Shown here: piece after piece, positions 7,658-17,759 of the stretch
Position numbering within the stretch: position 1 is the stretch's first letter
How the letters are laid out: the number at the start of each line of letters is the position of its first letter
NCBI RefSeq assembly: GCF_009689585.1
Contig: NZ_AP018694.1
Coordinates: forward strand, 1,612,001-1,676,000
Length of the DNA stretch: 64,000 nt
Direction of reading: 5' to 3'
Origin: Aquipluma nitroreducens
GTDB taxonomy: Bacteria > Bacteroidota > Bacteroidia > Bacteroidales > Prolixibacteraceae
The notes under the pieces: generated by a model
What the model was told of the DNA's origin: nothing
What the model saw: only the letters and a program-made list of their open reading frames with translations
Databases searched by the model: none
Position numbers and translations under genes: made by a program

Positions 7658-10600
7658 CTATTGCGCCAATGTAAACCGGAAGCTTACCCCAAAATTGGTT
7701 GTTGAAGTTTTAAACGACCCTACAAGCGGATGATTCAGAACTTTATCGTAATACAGGCGCAATTGGAAACGATCACTAAGCATATAATCTGCTGTTGTTT
7801 TTAGCGTGATATTATTCTGCCCTGCAGTCAATTGCTGATCCTCTTCAACAATTTTACGGAGGATAGTCATATTTTTTCTAAACGACAGATCGGCTCTTAC
7901 GTTTAAATCATTTGAATAGGCTTTTTGCGATTTTTTTGTTTTCACAATCAAGTCCATCCGGGTAAATCGATAACCGACGCCAAAAACCATTTCTTTGCTT
8001 AACACCTCGGTAAGCTGGTTGTTTGAGAAACTTAAAGCAAGGTTACGGGAAGATTTAAGCTCAACCCTGGTTTCAAAGTCGTTAATCCATGTTACATCAA
8101 GTCCAATTAGCGGACTGAATTGCTCTGAAATACTTACTGAATTAATGTCGTTAGGGCCAACAAAATCGCCAAGCGTATTTCGCACGTAACTAAAGCCGTC
8201 GCCATATAATTTTTCGTTGTAATCGAGATTGGAGATAAACGACCCCACATTATAACTCGACCGGTACGCGTGATTAAAACTTAAGGTTTTAAAGTATTTC
8301 TTCAGAAATTCTGACTTCGAAACAACTCCTTCATAAGTGATTCGCCAGTTTGGACGCATGTATTTAATGGATGGGAACGGACTCAATGCAACTTTATCGG
8401 CCGACTGTCCGGTATAAGCTGCAATAAATGCGGGGACCAAAACCTGGGGTGAAGTTGAACCATAACCAACCGGGAATCCTGTATTTGGATCAGGAACATT
8501 CGGATTGTAGCCTTGAGCTCCAGCCCTCTGATTGGCAAGCCTCTGAGCAATTATCAGCCGATTACTCTTTAGCGCATCAAATGCTTTTGACGGATAGCTT
8601 ACATTACCATCAGCATCCGTTTTTGACATCTTACTGAAAGCCGTATTCATGGTGTTGATAGACATGGTAAAATTACCGCTTACCGATCGATTGGCCGGAT
8701 CAAACTGATGAGTTGAACTGTCGTAATTATAAAACTCAGTACTACGTTCAGAATAAGTGCGGTTGGCATTTAAATCAATCCGAAGATCAGGAAAAGGCTC
8801 AACATTGGCACGGAAATTAAACGTTTCGCTATGCGACATAACATACGGAGAATTGAGTGTTGTATCACGTGTAATCCAGCCTTTCGCTGCGGCCTTCATA
8901 GCAAAATCTTTATCCTGCCATCCAAGTAGGAATGGAATTCCAGGAGCAGTCGTCTGTCCGGGAAGATCGCTGTACATGGTCTTGTCGGGCGTATAATTAC
9001 CAACTCCAAAAATACGGGGTTCAGGCATAAATCCAGGCATCACAGTTCCATCGGTTGTTGAATAACTTAATGAAATGCTGCGAACACTCATTAATGCACG
9101 TGCCGTGTACTGAACCAGTTTCTGTCCTAAATCACGGACGACCTCAATTTTGCCTTTAACCACAAACTTCACTCCCGATAAACTTTTATCAGAAGTAAAA
9201 CTGACACGGTTTTCATTAACAACAACAACCTCTCCTTTAACAATTGAACCATCTTTTGCAATTGCCGTAACTTCAACATCCTTCGTTTTAAGCTTGTGAA
9301 ATATCGATTTGGGCGTATTGGCTTTTAATCGAACATTGTCAGTCGAATACTGAACGACTTTTATTTTTGGCGCGGCCTTTTCCTTTACTGGAGCTGCTTG
9401 CTTCGGCTGGCCAGGCTTACCCTGTCCTTGTGTCTGACGCGATCTGTCCATGCGCTGCTGTTGTCGCGAACTGGTTCCGTATTTCTGGTTTATATCCTTT
9501 AAAAATCCCACCTTATTGTAAAGAGTAACCATATTGAGTTGGCCATTCATCTGAAGGTTCCGCGAGTTTTCGATCACGTTTCCAAGAACTACCGATTTAT
9601 CAGTAATTGCTCCGGCCTGCCAATCGTACATTCCCTGATAACGAGCCGAAAGTGAGGTCCAGTCGAGCAATGGTAATTTGTTGATTGGTACCATGTAATT
9701 GGCATTGATGATGTGATGATACAATGTTGGACGACCCAGATTGAGTAAATTGGCTATAATGGAGTCTCTTTTTATGGTGTAGTCATCGTCATTACGGTTA
9801 ATGCGGCCAGCCGGCTCATCAATACGGGCAGTATTCTGCGAAGAAAAGTCCAATTCCAGACTGCGTGTTAAGTTATACCGTAAATCAACATATCGATTCC
9901 ATATGAACTCTTTATTAAAAGTGGGCGAAACAATCAGGTTTGGATTTGAAACATTTCGCAGCTGTATCTCATTGTAATACCGGTACAAATCTGTCCGGAA
10001 TGAAAATTGCGACGGCATGGGCGAAATATTGAAATCGCGGATCAACCTGAAAATATTACTTTTCAGAAGTTTCGAGTTTTTAAATGGCTCGTAAGTCGCC
10101 GGTCTATTGTTGAAATTGTATGAAAATAATGCCCGATATGTTTTTTCGACGTTGAATTCCGTATTGATATCCCTGCGATTAACCTTGCTATAAGCGTAGG
10201 TTACCGAAAAGTTAGTCGGGTCATAAAACCGTGGCTTGCCCGACTTGCTGGTTTTATCGATTTTTACATTTGTGAAATTGAGGCTCTTTCGAACAACCAA
10301 ATCCTGGGCAATATTTTTGATAGAATCTTTTGCAGCTTTGCTCCCGGCGTTGCTGAGTGCATCTTTCATGGTTATATCCTCGTCAACCGGATTGTATTTC
10401 GGATTGCTGACACTTCGGGAATAACCATAATACATTGGTATTTTAACTTGTGCCTTTTCAGGGAAAAACTTACCAAGTTCAAGGTTGGCAGCTACATCAA
10501 TTTGGCTCAAATCGGCCATCGCCCGCTCGTTCACCTTTTGGTTAATACTTCCAAAACCAACACTCCTGTAACTACCCGCCATTATTACTGTTCCCAAATC

Positions 10601-13600
10601 GGCCAAACGTGCGGTAACCCTTCCGTTTGCAGCCCAACCTCCACTTTCGTCAAGGCCGGATAAAGCGAGCTCGTTTAGCCAAACTTCAATCGACTTCGGT
10701 CCATAATCGTTAAGGTCCTTATCTTTATAGCGAATACCTAGCATCATCACCTCCACGTTGCCCAAATTCGGGTTTCCCTTGATACTGATGGTTCGTGATC
10801 CTTTCAGGATTGAATATACCTTTGATAAACTAACTCCTGAATTGGCTACACGAAGTTCGGCATTTCGTTTCAGCTTCAAATTAGTAAGAATATCCAGAGC
10901 AAGATCAACACGGTTTGTGTCGGGCCAAACAGCATATCTGTCGGCTTCGTTTTCGCTGCTATAAATAGGACCCGGCTGTGTCAATGAAAGCGGAACCTCA
11001 TACTCGTAGTAATTGTTGTAATAATCCGAACCAATCCGGACAAACAAAGACAAATCGCCATCTTTAACTGATGGCAGCCCCTCGATAGCTTCGGCATGGA
11101 CATCCATTTTAAGCCGCTTGTAATTGCGGAAATCCATGCTCAGAGTCTTGTAGGCAGCACGCGACTCACCTTCCTCCAAATCAATTGCACGCATAACCAA
11201 CGACTGTTCGTTCAGTTGAAGTAATTGTGGACTGGATGGGTCGATAACGCGTTCGACTCCCGGAGGCAAAACGTAATGTATCGGAGATCGACTGGCATTC
11301 TCTTCAATGTTTACTGCTGAAAGGTCGAATTGAGAATTCAAATTGGTATTTAAATTACCATCGACATTGCCGGTATATTTACGCCAATCGGCACGAACCA
11401 AATCGAGTGTGGCAAAACGCAGGAATGTAGGCTGTGAGAACCCTTTCAGAAACATCCTCATAAAACGAATCGATTTGAAATCGGAAATTGATCCAAATGC
11501 AGCGTCCGGATTTTTGACCGGTATCTTGAACTGGTACCACCTTACTGAATCGGCAACTGTATTATTTTTTAATTTAACATTCCGGGCTACCCTGATATCA
11601 GCAATCGAATTTTTTCCAACAACCATATCCTCGCGACGAACACTTATTTTATATTGGAAATAGCGTTCGTATTCGTTTAAGGTATTGTCGCTGTTAATGT
11701 CCTCCATGTCAGGTTGTGTGGATGCCGAAGTTGTATATGACTCTTTCGACATTTCGGCAGTGGGCGAGTTTCCATCCGGGCCATTAAAGTTTTTGTACCG
11801 CTCCAATATCCCAACTTGATCCTTATCAAAGTCAGATCCCCTGAAATAATGAAAATTATCACTCGAAGGATCCGCCTCAACTTTGGTAAGTGCAACCGGA
11901 TTCAGAATAGTTTTCAATGTTTCCAAATACGGTTCTCTGAACCTTTGTTCATCGGTATCGTTCATACCATCTAAGCCTAGATCCTGGTACGTGCGACTTT
12001 GAACGTTATTATCAAACTCCTTTACAAGAGATTGTTGTTTTGGGACTCTACCCCAGGTGGTTGTGTCAACATTGGCCAGTTCGGCCGAAGTTGGCAATCC
12101 ATTTTCGAACGACTTCCGTGAGTCTTTCAAAATATCTTCCGATACATCACCCAGGTTAAAATACAAATCGCCCCCTTGGTTAAGCTTAAGCGAATCGTTG
12201 ATAAAAGGATCCATCACCCAGAATTCGATGTATTCAATGTTTGCAGCTTCAAAATCAGTAGTCTCAACTTTACGCATCATACCGCCCCAACGTGATTCCG
12301 GATCGCGAAGTGTTCCATCAGCATTCACCCCGTGTGAATATGCTGAAGGCTGGCTATCGAAATTATAGGGTCCTCTTTCCTCCGGATAAAAAGCAAGATC
12401 CAGAATCGGAATATTTGTTGGTAATCCGATTTGTGTTTGCCGGTCCGGAAAAATTTCGGATTCATAAACTTCACGAACAAAATGATTGGACTGAAGGTCT
12501 GCATTCTTTTTTATGTAATCGGGTGTTGTAGCGCTGTTTCTTAAAAACAGCGGATCAATAACATACCAAGCCAATTTGGCCCGGTTGAACCCATATGCAA
12601 GATCATCGGTCAAAGAAGCTTCCGGAAACATGTTTTGTTTTTGCGGGGTACTTGCCAACACCCAGGCCGAACGCGTTTTCATGTCAATGGAAGTCTTTGT
12701 TGCCTCAAAGTCGTCGATATATACCTTCCCAGTTCCAGAGATGACCTTAGAATGACCTGGAACCAACTTGGCGAACTCACCGTCAAATGCGATTGATGAA
12801 TTTTCCTTGGTTGAATAAAATGGCAATTTATCGAGCATTTTAGTGATTAACCGTGATTGATTGGAATAACTCGCATCCAATCCAAGCATCGTATTTGAAA
12901 TCGGATCATCGCCATAATTAACCTTTTGCGTTAATGGCCGTTCTTCCATGTGTAAAACGGTTGCGCCCAGGCTAAATCGATCGTTGAAGGCATAATTGGC
13001 ATGTGTCCCGATAAGGGTCTTGCGTTGCATACTGAAAAGATCCTGACTTTCGGTCGAGACCTGAAGCGCTGAGCCTGATTCAAGCAACCCTGCATTAATA
13101 ATCTTCACAATTCCGGAGGCATAATCTACCGTGTAGTCTATGTTTTCAGTCAGGGTAATCCCTCCTGAAGTAACTTTAACAGAACCTCTTGCCAAATTTT
13201 GCGCATTCACCGATATTTCATTGCTCGCCGAGCCTTTATACGATCCTTTTAACTTGAATTTATTGTGTTCGGCATCCTGTATGGCGACCGTTTTTGTTGA
13301 ATCGTAAAGAGTGGTGTAAGCATATTTCTTTGCCAGAATTGGATCGCCAATCGAATCGGCAAGGAATTTTCCGAAAGGCTCCAAAACCGGGAAAATAATT
13401 TTTCCGGAATTGGAAATAACTGTAATGCCTTCGATGTAATCGAACATTCCATCGCGACCCAAATCCAATTGGGAATTGACCTTATCGAGATTCAGTACAT
13501 TTAGTAAAATGTGTCCGTTCAACCTTCCTTCAGGCAAATAATTGATTTTAGTTCCGGCTTTATCGTTCTGGTATAAAACATCGAGAATAAAGTTCTCATT

Positions 13601-15259
13601 GGTCAGCTGATAGGCATTCAAATCATAAACGTTTTTCATCATCAGCTTCCATACCGGAATCCGTGGCGAAAGATTAGTTCCTTTCAGCAGCTTCAGGATT
13701 AAAGTTTCAGGGGCATTAATCCCATCAGTAGAAAACTCCCCAACCTGGTACGTTTTTCCGTTGGCCGTGTAGTTGAATGCTACGGCCAGTATTTCATCCG
13801 AATTTAAAGCCGAACGTAATGAAATATATCCCAGGTTTTTATTGATGGTGTATTCTGACTCACTAAGTAAGCGTGCCTGTTCAATTTTCTCAAAATCCTG
13901 TCCTCCGGTAAATTTATATGCTTCAAGCGGAGAAAGGGTTTTATTAATGATTGGAAATTGACGAATCCCGGAATAATTGGTAATCATTTGATTGTACAAT
14001 CCATTAGCCCCATTAAAAGGGAAAATAGATTCGGGGTATCCTTGTCCCGTGGTTTCCTGAAAAGCACCAACTTCATTGTAAATATTACCTTTCGGATTGT
14101 TTGGGCTATTTGACTCATGTTCGCCCAAATCCATAAAAGCCAATATATTACGCGACGATGTGAAATTGCTCGATTTGTTGGTGACCCACACCTCAATTTT
14201 GTTGATCGTTATGGACGAGCTTACAATTGGCAGGTTTTTGAGCGCTGCATCGTAATGATCGCGGAAATATTGTGCCAGAAAAAAGTGCCGGTTGGCATCG
14301 TAATCAGAAGCTGCAATCTCAAATGTTTTCTTCTGGGCTCCACCTTCCGACTCAATTACTTTAGTTTCGCCTTTACTCTGCGAAAAAATAGTTGTCAGGT
14401 TAAGTTTTCCAAATTGCAATTCAGTTTTAACCCCGAACAGATTGGTCCCTCCGGTGATAAGCGAACCGTTCAGTGGAAGCGAAACATTACCGGCCTCAAT
14501 CTTTTTAACAATCTGATCCTCATCACCAGTATAGCCCAGATTCATTTTATTTTCGTAATCGAAAGTAGCTTCGGTATTGTAGTTGACCCGCATTTCCATT
14601 TTATCGCCAATCTTTCCGGTTACATTCATCTGGATTTTCTGATTGAAATCGAAAGTCGGTACTTTGCGTAATCGCTCCGGAATGGATGGATTCTCGGTAG
14701 AATTCATCTGGTAACCGAAACTAACTTCGACATAACCCTGTGGGCGAATATCGATGGTATTACTTCCAAAAATCTTATTGAAAGTTTCGCCGCCAACAGT
14801 TAAACGGGGAATGAACCCACCTTTGTCTTCGACGCTTTTAATGTGAGCCTGGTTGCGCCAGTAGTTCTGAACGGCCAGTTCAAAATCGTATTTTTGAAAT
14901 TCTTTTTTGGTCATGGTTTTTGGCAACCTGTAATTCAGATCACCAACCTTTTCGATAAAATTATATTCGCCCGTAACCGGATCGTATTCAACTTCGGTTT
15001 TAATATTCGAAGGAGTTTTCAGGAAAAGCTTTGAACTGTCTTTTTTATCGGGATAGGCAAATGCGGGTTCGTCCTTAAACTTATAGGGTAATACTCCGGT
15101 AGTATCAATTTTGACGGTATCTTTTGGAGCCGACAAAACAGGGAGTAAATTATAATTCCTGAGAGTTGTTCTTGATAGGATAGGATTACCTACAAGAGCA
15201 TAAAAAAAAGATACAATAAATAGTATAAGTATGTTTCTGCCGTACTTTTTCAATTCCAA
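7658..15259 (-). CDS. sprA: Type IX secretion translocon protein SprA
   Basis: SprA (Sov in Porphyromonas) is the giant outer-membrane beta-barrel that forms the protein-conducting channel of the type IX secretion system. The 2533-residue length is in the family range. After an N-terminal hydrophobic export segment (NILILFIVSFFYALVG), conserved SprA features follow: the YDPVTGEYNFIEKVGDLNYR segment, GNVSLPLNGSLITGGTNLFG, and KVYIDDFEATKTSIDM near the middle. There are many amphipathic beta strands and a terminal strand ending GVSFRFTLAQ. A Gln/Pro/Lys-rich linker (about residues 1926-1958) interrupts the barrel. It is downstream of ruvA (13-nt gap), a synteny seen widely in Bacteroidota. Confidence 0.98.
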   Translation of the reverse strand: MELKKYGRNILILFIVSFFYALVGNPILSRTTLRNYNLLPVLSAPKDTVKIDTTGVLPYKFKDEPAFAYPDKKDSSKLFLKTPSNIKTEVEYDPVTGEYNFIEKVGDLNYRLPKTMTKKEFQKYDFELAVQNYWRNQAHIKSVEDKGGFIPRLTVGGETFNKIFGSNTIDIRPQGYVEVSFGYQMNSTENPSIPERLRKVPTFDFNQKIQMNVTGKIGDKMEMRVNYNTEATFDYENKMNLGYTGDEDQIVKKIEAGNVSLPLNGSLITGGTNLFGVKTELQFGKLNLTTIFSQSKGETKVIESEGGAQKKTFEIAASDYDANRHFFLAQYFRDHYDAALKNLPIVSSSITINKIEVWVTNKSSNFTSSRNILAFMDLGEHESNSPNNPKGNIYNEVGAFQETTGQGYPESIFPFNGANGLYNQMITNYSGIRQFPIINKTLSPLEAYKFTGGQDFEKIEQARLLSESEYTINKNLGYISLRSALNSDEILAVAFNYTANGKTYQVGEFSTDGINAPETLILKLLKGTNLSPRIPVWKLMMKNVYDLNAYQLTNENFILDVLYQNDKAGTKINYLPEGRLNGHILLNVLNLDKVNSQLDLGRDGMFDYIEGITVISNSGKIIFPVLEPFGKFLADSIGDPILAKKYAYTTLYDSTKTVAIQDAEHNKFKLKGSYKGSASNEISVNAQNLARGSVKVTSGGITLTENIDYTVDYASGIVKIINAGLLESGSALQVSTESQDLFSMQRKTLIGTHANYAFNDRFSLGATVLHMEERPLTQKVNYGDDPISNTMLGLDASYSNQSRLITKMLDKLPFYSTKENSSIAFDGEFAKLVPGHSKVISGTGKVYIDDFEATKTSIDMKTRSAWVLASTPQKQNMFPEASLTDDLAYGFNRAKLAWYVIDPLFLRNSATTPDYIKKNADLQSNHFVREVYESEIFPDRQTQIGLPTNIPILDLAFYPEERGPYNFDSQPSAYSHGVNADGTLRDPESRWGGMMRKVETTDFEAANIEYIEFWVMDPFINDSLKLNQGGDLYFNLGDVSEDILKDSRKSFENGLPTSAELANVDTTTWGRVPKQQSLVKEFDNNVQSRTYQDLGLDGMNDTDEQRFREPYLETLKTILNPVALTKVEADPSSDNFHYFRGSDFDKDQVGILERYKNFNGPDGNSPTAEMSKESYTTSASTQPDMEDINSDNTLNEYERYFQYKISVRREDMVVGKNSIADIRVARNVKLKNNTVADSVRWYQFKIPVKNPDAAFGSISDFKSIRFMRMFLKGFSQPTFLRFATLDLVRADWRKYTGNVDGNLNTNLNSQFDLSAVNIEENASRSPIHYVLPPGVERVIDPSSPQLLQLNEQSLVMRAIDLEEGESRAAYKTLSMDFRNYKRLKMDVHAEAIEGLPSVKDGDLSLFVRIGSDYYNNYYEYEVPLSLTQPGPIYSSENEADRYAVWPDTNRVDLALDILTNLKLKRNAELRVANSGVSLSKVYSILKGSRTISIKGNPNLGNVEVMMLGIRYKDKDLNDYGPKSIEVWLNELALSGLDESGGWAANGRVTARLADLGTVIMAGSYRSVGFGSINQKVNERAMADLSQIDVAANLELGKFFPEKAQVKIPMYYGYSRSVSNPKYNPVDEDITMKDALSNAGSKAAKDSIKNIAQDLVVRKSLNFTNVKIDKTSKSGKPRFYDPTNFSVTYAYSKVNRRDINTEFNVEKTYRALFSYNFNNRPATYEPFKNSKLLKSNIFRLIRDFNISPMPSQFSFRTDLYRYYNEIQLRNVSNPNLIVSPTFNKEFIWNRYVDLRYNLTRSLELDFSSQNTARIDEPAGRINRNDDDYTIKRDSIIANLLNLGRPTLYHHIINANYMVPINKLPLLDWTSLSARYQGMYDWQAGAITDKSVVLGNVIENSRNLQMNGQLNMVTLYNKVGFLKDINQKYGTSSRQQQRMDRSRQTQGQGKPGQPKQAAPVKEKAAPKIKVVQYSTDNVRLKANTPKSIFHKLKTKDVEVTAIAKDGSIVKGEVVVVNENRVSFTSDKSLSGVKFVVKGKIEVVRDLGQKLVQYTARALMSVRSISLSYSTTDGTVMPGFMPEPRIFGVGNYTPDKTMYSDLPGQTTAPGIPFLLGWQDKDFAMKAAAKGWITRDTTLNSPYVMSHSETFNFRANVEPFPDLRIDLNANRTYSERSTEFYNYDSSTHQFDPANRSVSGNFTMSINTMNTAFSKMSKTDADGNVSYPSKAFDALKSNRLIIAQRLANQRAGAQGYNPNVPDPNTGFPVGYGSTSPQVLVPAFIAAYTGQSADKVALSPFPSIKYMRPNWRITYEGVVSKSEFLKKYFKTLSFNHAYRSSYNVGSFISNLDYNEKLYGDGFSYVRNTLGDFVGPNDINSVSISEQFSPLIGLDVTWINDFETRVELKSSRNLALSFSNNQLTEVLSKEMVFGVGYRFTRMDLIVKTKKSQKAYSNDLNVRADLSFRKNMTILRKIVEEDQQLTAGQNNITLKTTADYMLSDRFQLRLYYDKVLNHPLVGSFKTSTTNFGVSFRFTLAQ

Positions 15260-15272
15260 AAACTTTTTCTGT

Positions 15273-15854
15273 TTAAAGGCTTTTAAGTGCTAATTTGATC
15301 ACACTTTCAACTGATAGATTGGGTTGAGCGGCCAGAATTTTGTCCAATTCTTTCTCGACCGGCTTTTTCGCAAATCCCAGCATGACTAAAGCAGATAACG
15401 CTTCATTTCGCAATGTATTGTCTGCCGATGCCACAAATTGTTCACTAACCGGCGACTTTCCTACCTTATCCTTTAAATCGATGATAACCCGTTGTGCCGT
15501 TTTCACCCCAATACCTTTTATGCTTTTCAGGAGATTGACGTTTTCATTCAGGATTGCATTACTGATTTCATCAGGAGAAAGGGATGAAAACATCATGATG
15601 GCCGTATTCGACCCAATGCCGCTGACTGAAATAAGCATGCGAAACAACTCCCGCTCAGCTTCAGAAGCAAAACCATAAAGCAGATGGGCATCTTCGCGTA
15701 CCACCTGGTGAATGAATAGCTTTACCGATTCTCTTCCGTTCAATTGCGTATATGTATTCAACGAAATGGCTATAAAGTAGCCAACCGAATTAGCTTCCAA
15801 TACAATATGAGATGGTTTCAGGCTGACAACAGAGCCCTTAATATATTCGTACAT
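15273..15854 (-). CDS. ruvA: Holliday junction branch migration complex subunit RuvA
   Basis: RuvA binds four-way junctions and loads the RuvB helicase during recombinational repair. The 193-residue protein has the N-terminal OB domain (MYEYIKGSVVSLKPSHIVLE), two helix-hairpin-helix motifs (LISVSGIGSNTAIMMFSS around 93 and LLKSIKGIGVKTAQRVIIDL around 128), and the C-terminal domain III that touches RuvB (residues about 147-193). It lies between pdxA (15-nt gap) and sprA on the same strand, so the three are probably one transcription unit. Confidence 0.97.
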   Translation of the reverse strand: MYEYIKGSVVSLKPSHIVLEANSVGYFIAISLNTYTQLNGRESVKLFIHQVVREDAHLLYGFASEAERELFRMLISVSGIGSNTAIMMFSSLSPDEISNAILNENVNLLKSIKGIGVKTAQRVIIDLKDKVGKSPVSEQFVASADNTLRNEALSALVMLGFAKKPVEKELDKILAAQPNLSVESVIKLALKSL

Positions 15855-15869
15855 ACAAAAAATGTTGAA

Positions 15870-16967
15870 TTAAATTCCTTCCTCGATTGCTTCAAAATCG
15901 ATCGATTCATCAACTTGCCCCTGATTAATTTCGTATTTCTTCAACGGATTTTTGGTAATCTCTTTGTATAAAGTACGATTTTTATGAATATCGATGGCCA
16001 GATACAATGCTTCGCGGAATGAATCGGGCGAGGCTTTATCTTCTCCGGCAATATCAAATGCAGTTCCATGAGCTGGTGAAGTACGGATAATCGGCAGTCC
16101 GGCTGTGAAATTTACGCCGCGATCGAATGAAGCCATCTTGAATGGAATCAAACCCTGATCGTGGTACATAGCCAGAATGGCATCGAATTTCACAAAATCG
16201 CCCGAGCCAAAAAATCCATCAGCAGGATAAGGACCAACTGCGATAATACCTTCGTCTTTAGCACGTTGAATGGCTGGAATAATAATATCAAGTTCTTCTT
16301 TACCAAGCAAACCGTTATCTCCTGCATGAGGATTCAGTCCAAGCACTGCAATTCGTGGACGTTTCACAAAGAAGTCCTTTTCGAGCGACTGGTTGATGAT
16401 TCGTAATTTATTCAGGATTGCGCCTTTGGTTATTTTTGAAGAAACTTCGGATAATGGTACATGACCAACAACAACGCCAACTTTCATCGATTCGCTCACC
16501 ATAAGCATCACAAAATCGCGGGCATTAAACTGTTCGGCCAGATATTCGGTATGTCCGGGAAAGTTAAATTTGTCAGACTGAATGTTATCCTTATTAATCG
16601 GGGCAGTAATCAGCGCATCAATTTCGCCGTTTTTCAAATCTTCAACAGCTTTTTCCAAAGCCATATACGAAGCTTCGCCAGCCATTTCGCTTGATTTACC
16701 CAATTCGACACGAATGTTGTCGTCGATGCAATTGATGATGTTTGCTTTTCGCGAATCAGCTTCGCTGGCCGTACGAATGTGATTGAAATTGAATGTTTCA
16801 ATATTCAACGCTTTTTTATGATACGCCGCAACTTTGGGCGAACCGTAAACAATTGGGGTACACATTTCAAGAATGCGTGGTTCCATCAATGTTTTAATAA
16901 TTACTTCGTATCCAATTCCGTTGATGTCGCCCTGCGAAATCCCTATAATAATTTTATCCCGTTTCAT
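15870..16967 (-). CDS. pdxA: 4-hydroxythreonine-4-phosphate dehydrogenase
   Basis: PdxA oxidises 4-phosphohydroxy-L-threonine in the DXP-dependent pyridoxal phosphate pathway. The 365-residue protein begins IIGISQGDINGIGYEVI. It contains PINKDNIQSDKFNFPGHTEYL, VVGHVPLSE with a metal His, GLNPHAGDNGLLGKEE, AMYHDQGLIPFKM and TSPAHGTAFDIAG, all hallmark PdxA segments with the metal-ligand histidines present. An AAGGAG sequence lies 10 nt before the ATG, one of the few good Shine-Dalgarno sites here. First gene of the pdxA-ruvA-sprA group. Confidence 0.97.
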   Translation of the reverse strand: MKRDKIIIGISQGDINGIGYEVIIKTLMEPRILEMCTPIVYGSPKVAAYHKKALNIETFNFNHIRTASEADSRKANIINCIDDNIRVELGKSSEMAGEASYMALEKAVEDLKNGEIDALITAPINKDNIQSDKFNFPGHTEYLAEQFNARDFVMLMVSESMKVGVVVGHVPLSEVSSKITKGAILNKLRIINQSLEKDFFVKRPRIAVLGLNPHAGDNGLLGKEELDIIIPAIQRAKDEGIIAVGPYPADGFFGSGDFVKFDAILAMYHDQGLIPFKMASFDRGVNFTAGLPIIRTSPAHGTAFDIAGEDKASPDSFREALYLAIDIHKNRTLYKEITKNPLKKYEINQGQVDESIDFEAIEEGI

Positions 16968-17028
16968 TAGCTGATTCTCCTTATGAGGTATTTAAAATAT
17001 ATAATCTGACAACTGATTTTTTGTTGCG

Positions 17029-17036
17029 CAAATTTA
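17029..17036 (-). promoter_or_regulatory. Candidate -7 box upstream of pdxA
   Basis: TAAATTTG on the minus strand fits the Bacteroidota -7 consensus TAnnTTTG, about 60 nt before the pdxA start. No clear -33 TTTG partner at the expected distance was found. Confidence 0.5.
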
Positions 17037-17108
17037 ATCTATTATTTTAGACTATTTAAAGTTGCACAAACATACTGACTTAAAGAATTTGTGTTTAAAG
17101 CTGGAAAT

Positions 17109-17633
17109 CTAAAAAATGACAATCATTAGCAGGATTAGAATCATCAGCATAAACAAAATAAACTGATTTCGGACAAATAGACCCAGTAATAAAAGTATTT
17201 CGATTTCCTCGGTTGAAGCTGTGAAAACTTCGATGGAGCCTTTATCTTTAGTTAAAAACTCATGGCTTTGGTAAGTTATTAGTTCATCGCCGTTGAATTT
17301 CCACGACCATCGCGACTGCCAGAAGTTTTTAACTTCAAGTTCGAAACGTTTCCCATTAATAATAATATCACTTTTAGGATTGAAAAGGTTTATCATGATG
17401 GTTCCTAAAAGAGCCTGATTATTGGCATCGAATATTTCAAGTTTAGAAAGGAAGAATTCGCGACTAAGTATAAAACGACGACCGTTTATCATTCCATGAG
17501 CTTTTGAACCAATAAGGCTTTCCCATACGATAGAGCCGATCCTTTCTGATCCATGAAATATTTCAAGCTGATTCTTTAAAATTCCTTTCGACCAAAAATA
17601 TCGTTCCATAGTTTCTGTGCTTAAAAAGTACAT
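17109..17633 (-). CDS. Hypothetical protein with C-terminal membrane anchor
   Basis: A 174-residue protein that I do not recognise with certainty. Residues 1-140 are rich in short beta-strand-like segments, for example GSIVWESLIGSKAHGMINGR, KLEIFDANNQALLG and WSWKFNGDELITY. This pattern resembles the Tubby-C/LURP-one-like small-domain folds. The last 25 residues (FILFMLMILILLMIVIF) form a transmembrane helix, so the domain is probably tethered to the inner membrane. A later start at Met 9 is possible. It stands alone, flanked by non-coding DNA on both sides. Confidence 0.75.
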   Translation of the reverse strand: MYFLSTETMERYFWSKGILKNQLEIFHGSERIGSIVWESLIGSKAHGMINGRRFILSREFFLSKLEIFDANNQALLGTIMINLFNPKSDIIINGKRFELEVKNFWQSRWSWKFNGDELITYQSHEFLTKDKGSIEVFTASTEEIEILLLLGLFVRNQFILFMLMILILLMIVIF

Positions 17634-17759
17634 GCAAGTTACGAAAAAAATGCACAGATATAAATTTCAGAACCAGAGTCGCATCATGAAACAGATCCGA
17701 CCCTGATTTGGAAACCACCTATTCAACGATTTAAGATTGATTCTGTTATGCTCTAATTT

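Noticed and set aside
14117-14671. 184-residue plus-strand ORF within sprA
   Set aside because: Antisense shadow of the sprA reading frame.
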